The notes beneath the pieces are model-generated. The model was not told where the DNA came from, ran no database searches, and saw only the letters and a program-made list of their open reading frames with translations. DNA of 8,147 bases, from assembly GCA_027066935.1 (NCBI GenBank), contig JAMOMX010000342.1, positions 1 through 8,147 on the forward strand, read 5' to 3'. The position numbers were made by a program, and so were the translations under genes. Positions 1 to 6,744 of the stretch are shown here, in pieces. The first letter of the stretch is position 1, and each line of letters begins with the position of its first letter. This stretch comes from Sulfurimonas sp. (GTDB lineage Bacteria; Campylobacterota; Campylobacteria; Campylobacterales; Sulfurimonadaceae).

Positions 1-1763
1 AAGTTGCTCCAGATTATGAAACTAAACAATCTTACACCTTTAGTGCAACAGCAACAGACGAAGCAGGAAATAAATCTACACAAGCTATAACTATAAGTAT
101 ACTAAATATTAACGAGTATATTGGATATGCACCAGTTATAACTTCATTAGCAACTGTATCTGTAAATGAAAACCAAACATCAGCATTAACAGCTACTGCT
201 ACAGATGCAAATGGTGAAACCATAACTTACTCTATAAGTGATGGTGACTCAGCAGAGTTTAGTATAGGTGCAAATAGTGGAGTTATAACCTTTAACGAAG
301 CACCTGATTATGAGACTAAAACAAGTTATACTTTTACACTGACAGCTACAGATACTACTGATAGAAATACAACTCAAACTATAATTGTTGATATTTTAGA
401 TGTGAATGAGTATATTGCATATACACCAATTATAACTTCATCAGCAACTGTATCTGTAAATGAAAACCAAATATCAGCATTAACAGCTACTGCTACAGAT
501 GCAAACGGTGAAACTATTACTTACTCTATAAGTGGAGGCGATTCAGCAGACTTTAGCATAGATGCAAATAGTGGAGTTATAACTTTTAACGTGGCACCTG
601 ATTATGAGACTAAGACAAGTTATACTTTTATACTAACTGCTACAGACACTACAGCAAGAGCAACTACCCAAAGTGTAACTGTAAATATAAACAATATTGT
701 AGAAGTTCCAACCTTAAGTGCATTTACAGGCTCTGTAGATGAAAATGCAACCATAGGAACAGATGTTGGAAATATAACTATCATAAGTATTGGTGACACA
801 AACATAACCGCCTTTTCCATAAGTGACACTACAAACTTTGAAGTAAACGCAAGTGGATATATAAAAACTAAAACAACTTTTGACTATGAAAGTAACACAA
901 CTTATACACTAGAAGTAAACGCAACAAACTCAGCTGGAGATAGTGCAAATGTAAACTTAACTATAAATATAAACAATATTGGTGAATTTTACATAAAATC
1001 AGCAGTTTATGATAACAATGCAACAGCAACCCCAACAGATGACAAACTATACATCTACTTTGAGCAAAGTATAAATCCTGCTTCAATAGCAGCAGATATG
1101 AGTACAAACTATACCTTAGAGGGGACAGGTGTCATAGGTAGTGCATCAACAAGTGTCTATAATGATACAAGATTTCATCAACACATCATCTCACTAAACA
1201 ATGATGGTTCAGCCTCTGCAGCTCTTGTAGCTAATGATACAAATGTATCTGTGTCTTCAAATGTACTTCAAGATACTTCAGGTAACTATACAATGTACGA
1301 TGCTAATAAAACCACACTTAAGAAGTTTAGAGTTGTACTAAAAACAGGACAAACAGTTGTCTATACTGCAAATGATGATGGTACATATCAAAGTGGTAAA
1401 GCTAGAAGCTACACCGATAACGGACAGACAGTTACGGATAATGCAACTGGACTTATTTGGCAAAAAGAGGATGATAATGCTATAAGAAACTTCATAGATG
1501 CAGGAACTTACTGCGCTAGTATCATACTTGATGGTAACTCTGACTTTAGACTTCCAACCATAGAAGAATTAGTTGGGCTTACAGATAAAAATAGAAGTAA
1601 TCCAGCAATTAATCCTATATTTATAAATACCAATAGCTCCTATTACTGGTCGTCTGCTACTTATGCGCCTAATACTACCTATGCTTGGTATGTTTACTTC
1701 TACGGCGGCTATGACTCTGCGGACGATAAGACTAGTACTTATTATGTTCGTTGTGTGCATTAG
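1..1763 (+). CDS. Cadherin-repeat surface protein with C-terminal DUF1566 (Lcl_C) domain, 5' end outside window
   Basis: The frame is open from position 3 to a TAG at 1761-1763, giving 586 visible residues; the true start lies upstream. An internal ATG at 402 is mid-repeat and is not a believable start. Visible order: end of one cadherin-like repeat (to about residue 37), two nearly identical 98-residue repeats, a diverged 94-residue repeat (DENATIG, FDYES motifs), an Ig/SwmB-like segment (about residues 328-445, starting FYIKSAVYDNNATAT), then a DUF1566 domain (about residues 460-586) with TGLIWQ, FRLPTIEEL, NPIF and WSS motifs. Repeats carry cadherin-type DEN/VNEN, DANGE and APDYET motifs, which suggests calcium-binding rods on a secreted or cell-surface adhesin. 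Cys504 and Cys584 probably form the conserved DUF1566 disulfide. The last 38 residues look like a DGR variable region. Ligand and secretion route cannot be seen. Family calls are from recognition, not a search. Confidence 0.85.
   Translation, partial: VAPDYETKQSYTFSATATDEAGNKSTQAITISILNINEYIGYAPVITSLATVSVNENQTSALTATATDANGETITYSISDGDSAEFSIGANSGVITFNEAPDYETKTSYTFTLTATDTTDRNTTQTIIVDILDVNEYIAYTPIITSSATVSVNENQISALTATATDANGETITYSISGGDSADFSIDANSGVITFNVAPDYETKTSYTFILTATDTTARATTQSVTVNINNIVEVPTLSAFTGSVDENATIGTDVGNITIISIGDTNITAFSISDTTNFEVNASGYIKTKTTFDYESNTTYTLEVNATNSAGDSANVNLTININNIGEFYIKSAVYDNNATATPTDDKLYIYFEQSINPASIAADMSTNYTLEGTGVIGSASTSVYNDTRFHQHIISLNNDGSASAALVANDTNVSVSSNVLQDTSGNYTMYDANKTTLKKFRVVLKTGQTVVYTANDDGTYQSGKARSYTDNGQTVTDNATGLIWQKEDDNAIRNFIDAGTYCASIILDGNSDFRLPTIEELVGLTDKNRSNPAINPIFINTNSSYYWSSATYAPNTTYAWYVYFYGGYDSADDKTSTYYVRCVH
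114..701 (+). repeat. Two tandem 294-bp cadherin-like repeat units
   Basis: Unit A is 114-407 and unit B is 408-701, both 294 bp (98 codons), in frame and very similar at the DNA level. Both start GAGTATATTG and share long identical runs around the TVSVNENQ, LTATATDANGE and APDYETKTSYTF segments. The end of a further unit precedes position 114, and a more diverged 282-bp unit follows (702-983). Such similarity suggests recent duplication or ongoing homogenisation, so repeat number may vary between strains. Confidence 0.85.
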
Positions 1764-1772
1764 CGAAACAAT
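1647..1772 (+). other. Candidate DGR variable region VR1 at the 3' end of the cadherin/DUF1566 gene
   Basis: This is the final 38 codons, from the Trp of WSS to the stop, plus about 10 bases beyond. It aligns without gaps to the end of the second DUF1566 gene (2396-2522). Conserved residues form a frame (WSS, PNTT, AW, GG, DS, KT, YY, RCV), while 13 positions differ: A/T, Y/T, Y/F, Y/N, Y/D, Y/H, A/V, D/N, D/Y, S/N, T/M, V/F and H/R. Similarity continues past the stop (GCGAAACAAT against GTGAGACAAT), as when a variable region ends just beyond the coding sequence. DUF1566-type C-type-lectin folds are known DGR targets. No template repeat is visible, so activity is unproven. Confidence 0.6.
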
Positions 1773-1794
1773 TTGATTTTCTTGAAGGATTTTT

Positions 1795-1962
1795 ATGAGA
1801 TATGACAATTCACCAATATATCGTTCCTCTATAAGTATATATATAATAGATGAAGATTTAAGAAACTGCTCAAAAGAGTTAAAGCCATTTAAAAGTTTTA
1901 AACAGTTTAAAACTACCTTAAAACAGACAGTAGATGTTACCCTTATAGAACATCTCCCTTAA
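1795..1962 (+). CDS. 55-aa Avd-like protein, probably internally deleted remnant of DGR accessory gene avd
   Basis: ATG at 1795 follows an AAGGA ribosome-binding site at 1785-1789 with 5-base spacing, 31 bases after the stop of the cadherin/DUF1566 gene; stop TAA at 1960-1962. The start MRYDNSPIYR, the middle DEDLRNCSKEL and the end ELKPFKSFKQF resemble, in the same order, three segments of DGR Avd (four-helix-bundle, S23/bAvd family) proteins as I remember them. Those proteins are about 110-130 aa, so this one would lack most of helix 1-2 and helix 2-3: two in-frame losses rather than a frameshift. Avd binds the DGR reverse transcriptase and is needed for mutagenic cDNA synthesis; a 55-aa form is unlikely to fold as the normal pentamer subunit. 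The position right after a variable region is where avd is normally found. The alternative is an unrelated small protein. The family call is memory-based. Confidence 0.5.
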   Translation: MRYDNSPIYRSSISIYIIDEDLRNCSKELKPFKSFKQFKTTLKQTVDVTLIEHLP

Positions 1963-2098
1963 GATATAATGGATAGGTTATATGCAATTTTTTACAATCT
2001 TACATATACCCCGTTTACTACTTATTTATCAGATTTATTTGTAGGAGACGCAAGTTATACAAATAGTTATAACTTAGTATAAAAAACAGGAGTAATAG
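1963..2098 (+). other. Unassigned spacer between Avd-like ORF and second DUF1566 gene
   Basis: In a standard DGR this is where the template repeat and reverse transcriptase would begin. I see neither: no stretch resembles the variable regions on either strand, and no YxDD-type reverse transcriptase motif is present. A 37-codon ORF (1969-2082, MDRLYAIFYN...) continues in the same frame as the Avd-like ORF after its stop, but it has no clear ribosome-binding site and no recognisable family. The 3' end holds TATAAC/TATAAA boxes (about 2068-2083) and the AGGAG ribosome-binding site (2088-2092) of the next gene. Confidence 0.4.
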
Positions 2099-2512
2099 AT
2101 GAAAATAATCCTTTTGATTATGATAGGACTTAGCCTGCTACAAGCAGACTACATAAGAGATAATACTAAAGAAGTAGTACTAGATACAACTACAAACTTA
2201 ATGTGGCAAGATGATGCAGATGCAAAAACCATAACTAAAAATTGGTTAGATGCCATAAACTATTGTGAAACCTTAACCTTAGGTGATTTTAATGATTGGC
2301 GTTTGCCAAGCTTCAATGAACTATATCTATTAGCAGATAGAAATGTTTATAATCCAGCAATAAGTCCGATTTTTATAAATGTCAGCTCCCTTTATTGGTC
2401 GTCTACTACTTATGCACCTAATACTACAACTGCTTGGTTTGTTAACTTCGACGGCGGCCATGACTCTGTGAACTATAAGACTAATATGTATTATTTTCGC
2501 TGTGTGCGTTAA
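2099..2512 (+). CDS. Small secreted solo DUF1566 (Lcl_C) domain protein with variable C-terminus
   Basis: 137 aa, started by ATG after a strong AGGAG (2088-2092) with 6-base spacing. Residues 1-16 (MKIILLIMIGLSLLQA) are a signal peptide with likely cleavage before Asp17, so the mature protein is about 121 residues and is periplasmic or exported. The rest is one DUF1566 domain: TTNLMWQ (31-37), WLDAINYCETL (49-59), DWRLPSFNEL (66-75), NPAISPIF (85-92), WSS (100-102) and RCVR (134-137). Cys56 and Cys135 are the likely disulfide pair. It is homologous to the C-terminus of the cadherin-repeat protein upstream, but without any repeats. Residues 100-137 look like a DGR variable region, so it may present a binding face for an unknown ligand. 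No enzyme activity is implied. Confidence 0.82.
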   Translation: MKIILLIMIGLSLLQADYIRDNTKEVVLDTTTNLMWQDDADAKTITKNWLDAINYCETLTLGDFNDWRLPSFNELYLLADRNVYNPAISPIFINVSSLYWSSTTYAPNTTTAWFVNFDGGHDSVNYKTNMYYFRCVR

Positions 2513-2522
2513 GTGAGACAAT
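2396..2522 (+). other. Candidate DGR variable region VR2 at the 3' end of the small DUF1566 gene
   Basis: This 38-codon segment plus about 10 bases matches 1647-1772 with no codon gaps. By hand count there are 19 base differences over 117 aligned bases including the stop. Thirteen codons differ in amino acid, against only three synonymous codon changes plus the stop. Eleven differences have A in one copy; several others occur at codons shaped like AAY mutated to different bases (TAC/GAC, TAT/CAT, GAT/TAT). Variation at former adenines of a template repeat is the hallmark of DGR mutagenic homing. An inverted repeat lies just downstream. Confidence 0.6.
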
Positions 2523-2529
2523 GATACTT

Positions 2530-2575
2530 TAGCTTGACTGGGAGTCTAAACCAGCAAGTTAATAAAAATTTAGAC
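2530..2575 (+). other. Nested inverted repeats / potential pseudoknot downstream of VR2
   Basis: Arm TAGCTTGACTGG (2530-2541) pairs with CCAGCAAGTTA (2551-2561) as an 11-bp stem with one G-T pair and one bulged A, closing a 9-base loop (2542-2550). That loop contains GTCTAAA (2544-2550), which is perfectly complementary to TTTAGAC at 2569-2575. The two pairings could coexist as an H-type pseudoknot or compete. No T-run follows on either strand, so it is not a classic intrinsic terminator. Possible roles are 3'-end protection or termination of the DUF1566 mRNA or of recA on the other strand, or the cruciform that some DGRs need 3' of the variable region. Confidence 0.5.
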
Positions 2576-2589
2576 CTTAAATTAGCATA

Positions 2590-2608
2590 CACCCGTGGTG
2601 CAAGGGTG
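2590..2608. other. GC-rich hairpin CACCC-N9-GGGTG
   Basis: A perfect 5-bp stem (2590-2594 with 2604-2608) with loop GTGGTGCAA stands out in the very AT-rich gap between the DUF1566 gene and recA. It lies about 57 bases beyond the recA stop on the minus strand, so it might help end the recA transcript, but no U-tract follows. Function is unassigned. Confidence 0.3.
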
Positions 2609-2664
2609 AGAAAATATTTAGTTTTAATAATGGACATTCAGCAAAATGTAATTATATAAAAGCT

Positions 2665-3702
2665 TTAAGCATCACTATCATTAATCTCTAAAGTGTCCAT
2701 AACCATAACATTACTAATACCCATTGCTACTTTTATCTTTTCTTCTATCTCTGCTGCTAATTTTGGTTCATCTTTAAACATTTGTTTAACATTTTCACGA
2801 CCTTGACCCAATTTTTTATCTTCATAAGAGAACCATGCTCCTGATTTATCTACAATATCAAGCTTAACACCATAGTCAACCAACTCGCCCTCTTTAGAGA
2901 TTCCCTCACCAAACATGATGTCAAATTCAGCTTGGCGAAAAGGTGGAGCTACTTTATTTTTAATAACTTTAGCTTTAACACGATTACCAATTTGGCTCTC
3001 ACCTTGTTTTAATGAGGCTATTCTTCTAACATCTATACGGACAGATGCATAAAATTTTAGTGCATTTCCACCAGTTGTTGTCTCAGGAGAACCATAACCC
3101 ATCATACCAATCTTCATACGAAGCTGATTGATAAAAATAACAGTACAGTTCATTTTACTCAAAACGCCAGTTAATTTTCTAAGAGCCTTAGACATCAAAC
3201 GAGCCTGAACACCAACTTGTTGATCTGTCATCTCGCCCTCTAATTCAACTTTTGGAGTAAGAGCTGCTACTGAATCTATAACTATTAAATCAATTGCACC
3301 ACTTCTAGCAATGGTCTCAACAATATCTAAAGCCTGCTCACCATAATCAGGTTGAGATACAAGTAGGTTTTCAACATCTACACCAAGATTTTTAGCATAC
3401 CCTACATCAAGAGCATGTTCAGCATCTATAAATGCACAAACACCATCATTTTTTTGACACTCAGCTGTAATTTGAAGTGCTAAAGTTGTTTTACCAGAAC
3501 TCTCAGGTCCATAAATCTCAACAACTCTACCTTGTGGAACTCCACCAATCCCAAGTGCTAAATCAAGCCCTATAGAACCTGTGCTAATGGATTTGATAGG
3601 TTCTATGTTTTTATCACCTAGACGCATTAATGCACCCTTACCAAATGCCTTATCTATTTGTTTCATTGCTAAGTCTAGCGATTTTTGTTTATTTGCGTCC
3701 AT
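2665..3702 (-). CDS. recA: RecA recombinase
   Basis: 345 aa, full length for the family. RecA forms ATP-dependent filaments on single-stranded DNA in the cytoplasm and drives homologous pairing and strand exchange. Visible landmarks: Walker A GPESSGKT (65-72), catalytic Glu95 in FIDAEHALD (91-99), Walker B LIVIDS (139-144), and loop L2 from INQLRMKIG (191-199) through PETTTGGNALKFYASVR, with the one-residue-longer GMMGYGSPETTT form seen in Campylobacterota. The acidic C-terminus (LEINDSDA) is typical. The ATG is preceded by AAAGGGA (minus strand, 3709-3715). No LexA box is apparent, in line with the absence of LexA in this phylum. In Campylobacter and Helicobacter eno follows recA; here the downstream side carries the DUF1566/DGR-like region instead. 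Confidence 0.98.
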   Translation of the reverse strand: MDANKQKSLDLAMKQIDKAFGKGALMRLGDKNIEPIKSISTGSIGLDLALGIGGVPQGRVVEIYGPESSGKTTLALQITAECQKNDGVCAFIDAEHALDVGYAKNLGVDVENLLVSQPDYGEQALDIVETIARSGAIDLIVIDSVAALTPKVELEGEMTDQQVGVQARLMSKALRKLTGVLSKMNCTVIFINQLRMKIGMMGYGSPETTTGGNALKFYASVRIDVRRIASLKQGESQIGNRVKAKVIKNKVAPPFRQAEFDIMFGEGISKEGELVDYGVKLDIVDKSGAWFSYEDKKLGQGRENVKQMFKDEPKLAAEIEEKIKVAMGISNVMVMDTLEINDSDA

Positions 3703-3729
3703 AATCTATCCCTTTGAAATATTTAAACA

Positions 3730-3735
3730 ATTATA
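3730..3735 (-). promoter_or_regulatory. Likely recA -10 box (TATAAT)
   Basis: Minus-strand TATAAT at 3735-3730 would start transcription around 3723, leaving a leader of about 21 bases that contains the AAAGGGA ribosome-binding site. No good -35 is seen, which is usual for sigma-70 promoters in Campylobacterota; the upstream DNA is strongly A/T-periodic. Confidence 0.45.
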
Positions 3736-3923
3736 TATTAAAAATATTTTTTATATAGAAAATATTGCATTTTGACATATTTTTATATATTTTCAATATA
3801 GATACTAAGTGCCACATTTAAATTTATGTCTTTTAATGGGTTTTGGTATTAAGATGAACTAATTGTATCATTTAGTATGTTATAAGTAACTTCTTTTATA
3901 ATGATAATAAATAAATCTTGTAG

Positions 3924-3929
3924 TATAAT
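3924..3929 (+). promoter_or_regulatory. Likely -10 box (TATAAT) for the Suv3-like helicase
   Basis: A perfect TATAAT sits 22 bases before the ATG at 3952, implying a leader of roughly 15 bases. There is only a weak AGAA-type ribosome-binding site, so translation initiation may be inefficient or nearly leaderless. No convincing -35 is present. Confidence 0.45.
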
Positions 3930-3951
3930 ACAATAAAAAAATTAGAAATTT

Positions 3952-6744
3952 ATGTCAAAAAAAAATAAAAAAAAATCTAAAACAAATCAACAAATTAAAA
4001 AATACTTTGATGGTGATCCGTTTGATGTCGGGGTACAAAGAGTCAAAAGTGAGACATTAAGTGAATTGTTTCACTATTTGGGCATATACGAAATAGAACA
4101 CTCTCGTGAATTATTGATTAAAACTATACGTATGGTTTGGTCTGAGGCTGATAATGTTTATCGTAAACTTATAGTTGAATTTTTTGCAAATGAGGGAGTT
4201 GTTTATCCATCTGACAAGACACAAAAACCAAGTGTTACAAGCTTAGATAAGCTAGATGAGATTTTACAAGAGTTTGATATAACTACAGAAGAATCGGCTA
4301 TTATATATGCAGAGTTTGGAGATAAACGAGCTAAGAAAATCACTCATTCAAAGATAGAATCAAAAATCAAACATATTCGATTTGAAGTTAAAAAAACCGC
4401 TTTAGAGAAACAACTTGATGGTTCTTTTGATATTGATGATAGTTTTGAGTTTAATGCAAATATTCACTATGTTCTTTATGAGCAAAGCTTTTATAAAATT
4501 CATACTTTAAATACTCCTGTTTATAGTTATGAATATCTTAGTGAGAACGAGTTTGAGACAATAGTAACTAAAATTGAAGATGACAAAGAGATAACTCAAA
4601 AAAAATATCAAGCTAGTGTAAATAAATTTATTAAAGAGATTCCAAGTCCTCATCCCATTTTAAGTGAAAAAGAGATTATAAGTTCATTGCGTTCATCTCC
4701 TCCAAAATTTTTATCTCAATATCCATTAATAAAAGAAGATATATTAACCTCTATAATCTCAAAACACTTACCTTTAGTTTCGTTAGAGCTTCATGATGAA
4801 GAGTTATTAGTTTGTATTGATCAAACTATAAAATTACCAAATTCACACAAAGATTTTAAATATAAACTTGATTTACATATTGAGCTTAATTCACTTTTAA
4901 AAGATATTTGGAATGGTGAAAAACTTGATTTTAGTGAAGTTGTAAATGGTGCAAAACTTGAGCATGAAAACCAATTTTTAAAAGGGCTCTTAGATATTGT
5001 TGATGAGTGTAAGACTTATTCGACACAGTTAAACCTTAGTGAAGAGATTTTATATAAAAAAGTATATACATATTTGCTCGATATGCTCCCAATATCTTTA
5101 GTCATTAATTCAAAAATTGCTAAAAAAACTGTGCGAAAATTTATATATTCTATGCAAGAAGAAGTTTTAAAATTTCAAAGACAAGCACTTTTGGCTCAAA
5201 CTATAAGAGATTTTAAAAACCTTTTTCCTCTTGCTCGTGGGATGAGACGAAAACTAACTCTTCATATTGGTCCAACAAACAGTGGAAAAACTTATGAGGC
5301 TATACAAAAGCTACAAACTGCTGATACTGGTTACTACCTTGCTCCACTTAGGCTTTTAGCATTAGAGGGTTATGAGGGATTAAAAGATAATGGGATTGAT
5401 GCTTCACTTATTACTGGAGAGGAGCAAATTTTAGATGAGGATGCTACACATATTAGCTCAACTATTGAGATGCTTAATTTTGATGTAGATGTGGATGTTT
5501 GTGTGATTGATGAAGTTCAGATGATTGATGATTTGGACCGTGGTTGGGCATGGGCAAATGCCATTATTGGTGCACCAGCAAATGAGATTATTATGACAGG
5601 TTCACCAAATTCTAAAGATGCAATAATAGCACTTGCGGAGTATTTGGGAGAGGAGTTAGAAATAATCGAGTTTGAACGTAAAAATCCTCTTATATTGCTT
5701 GATACTCCTACAAGTGTACAAAATGTTAAAAAGGGAAGTGCGATTATTGCCTTTAGTAGAAAAGATGTGCTAAAACTAAAACAAAATTTCTCAAAAAATT
5801 TTAGTGTAAGTGTGGTTTATGGAAATTTATCACCTGAAGTAAGACGTGAAGAAGCAAGAAGATTTCGTGATGGCGAGACAGAGATTTTAATAGCTACAGA
5901 CGCTATAGCTATGGGTTTAAATTTACCAATTGAAACTATATTATTTTCTAAAGCCGAAAAATTTGATGGGATATCTCAAAGAAATTTGATTCCTAGTGAG
6001 ATACACCAAATTTCAGGCAGAGCTGGTAGGTTTGGTTTAAATGAAAAAGGTTTTGTTGGTGCTTTAAATATAGATGTATTAAAAATAATTCAAAAGAATT
6101 TTTACAAAGAGGACAAAGAGATAGTTGTACCTTTTAATGTGATGGCAAATTTGGGGCATATTAAACTTGTTTCTACTATTTTAGAGGAACATTCACTATA
6201 TGAAGTTTTAAAGTTTTTTGTAAAAAACATGGTATTTAATGGACCTTTTGTAGCTTCAAATCTTGAGGATATGCTTGAAGTTGCAAAAATTGTAGATCAG
6301 TATAATTTAGATATAGCTACAAAATATCATTTAGCATGTGCCCCTTTAACACTAAAGTCACCACATATTATCTCAGCTTTTAATTCCTATGCACTCTCCT
6401 TAGAACAAAAAGAAGTTATACCATATGTAGCTACACCATTAGTTGGTAAACATGCTATTACAACACAAGATTTATTAAGAGCTGAGGATATGGTGAAAGA
6501 GATATCTTTATATTTGTGGCTTAGTTATCGTTTTAAAGATTACTTTTTAGATGAAAAAAAAGCAAGACTACAACGTGGAGTTGTAAACAAATATATAGAA
6601 CATTCACTTCATCAACCTAGCTTTGTTCAAACTTGTAGGTTATGTAGTACACCACTACCGCATAATTCAAAACACAATATTTGTAATAGATGTTTTAGAA
6701 AAAATTATACAAGCCGTGGAGATAGCCATAGAGGGAGAAGGTAA
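3952..6744 (+). CDS. Suv3-like DExH-box RNA helicase with N-terminal extension and C-terminal zinc ribbon
   Basis: 930 aa. The helicase core begins near residue 434 and closely follows mitochondrial SUV3 (SUPV3L1): motif I GPTNSGKT (440-447), YLAPLRLLA, TGEEQ, motif II DEVQ (520-523) followed by GWAWANAIIGAP, motif III TGSP (549-552), FSRKDV, VVYGNLSPEVRR, motif V ATDAIAMGLNL (648-658) and motif VI QISGRAGRFG (686-695). Suv3 enzymes unwind RNA or RNA/DNA duplexes with ATP and act with exoribonucleases in RNA turnover; the partner here is unknown. The first ~430 residues are charged and helical with no family I recognise, opening with a Lys-rich stretch (MSKKNKKKSK). After the core comes a Suv3-type C-terminal helical region, then CX2C-X12-CX2C (Cys895, 898, 911, 914) and a basic tail ending RGRR, probably an RNA-binding zinc ribbon. 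It is divergent from recA with its own promoter and no operon partner. Two A9 tracts lie in codons 2-8. Confidence 0.88.
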   Translation: MSKKNKKKSKTNQQIKKYFDGDPFDVGVQRVKSETLSELFHYLGIYEIEHSRELLIKTIRMVWSEADNVYRKLIVEFFANEGVVYPSDKTQKPSVTSLDKLDEILQEFDITTEESAIIYAEFGDKRAKKITHSKIESKIKHIRFEVKKTALEKQLDGSFDIDDSFEFNANIHYVLYEQSFYKIHTLNTPVYSYEYLSENEFETIVTKIEDDKEITQKKYQASVNKFIKEIPSPHPILSEKEIISSLRSSPPKFLSQYPLIKEDILTSIISKHLPLVSLELHDEELLVCIDQTIKLPNSHKDFKYKLDLHIELNSLLKDIWNGEKLDFSEVVNGAKLEHENQFLKGLLDIVDECKTYSTQLNLSEEILYKKVYTYLLDMLPISLVINSKIAKKTVRKFIYSMQEEVLKFQRQALLAQTIRDFKNLFPLARGMRRKLTLHIGPTNSGKTYEAIQKLQTADTGYYLAPLRLLALEGYEGLKDNGIDASLITGEEQILDEDATHISSTIEMLNFDVDVDVCVIDEVQMIDDLDRGWAWANAIIGAPANEIIMTGSPNSKDAIIALAEYLGEELEIIEFERKNPLILLDTPTSVQNVKKGSAIIAFSRKDVLKLKQNFSKNFSVSVVYGNLSPEVRREEARRFRDGETEILIATDAIAMGLNLPIETILFSKAEKFDGISQRNLIPSEIHQISGRAGRFGLNEKGFVGALNIDVLKIIQKNFYKEDKEIVVPFNVMANLGHIKLVSTILEEHSLYEVLKFFVKNMVFNGPFVASNLEDMLEVAKIVDQYNLDIATKYHLACAPLTLKSPHIISAFNSYALSLEQKEVIPYVATPLVGKHAITTQDLLRAEDMVKEISLYLWLSYRFKDYFLDEKKARLQRGVVNKYIEHSLHQPSFVQTCRLCSTPLPHNSKHNICNRCFRKNYTSRGDSHRGRR

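Noticed and set aside
402..404. ATG as start of the cadherin/DUF1566 gene
   Set aside because: The frame is open and homologous to cadherin repeats from position 3 onward, so this ATG is internal, six bases before a repeat boundary.
1569..1808. Minus-strand open frame opposite the first variable region
   Set aside because: It is a shadow of the DUF1566 coding strand; it has no ribosome-binding site and its start lies over the Avd-like ORF.
1969..2082. 37-codon ORF in frame with the Avd-like ORF after its stop (MDRLYAIFYN...)
   Set aside because: It has no convincing ribosome-binding site and no recognisable motif; it is described within the spacer entry rather than called as a gene.
2330..2521. 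Minus-strand open frame opposite the second variable region, similar to the one opposite the first
   Set aside because: The similarity is only the reverse reading of the two homologous tails; it has no independent support.
3772..3802. TTGACA on the plus strand followed by TATAGA with 19-base spacing
   Set aside because: Poor -10 and spacing, 150 bases from the next start; the TATAAT at 3924 is a better promoter.
3898..3910. ATAATGATAATAA resembling half of a Fur box
   Set aside because: Only one side matches the 19-bp consensus, and such AT-rich strings arise by chance here.
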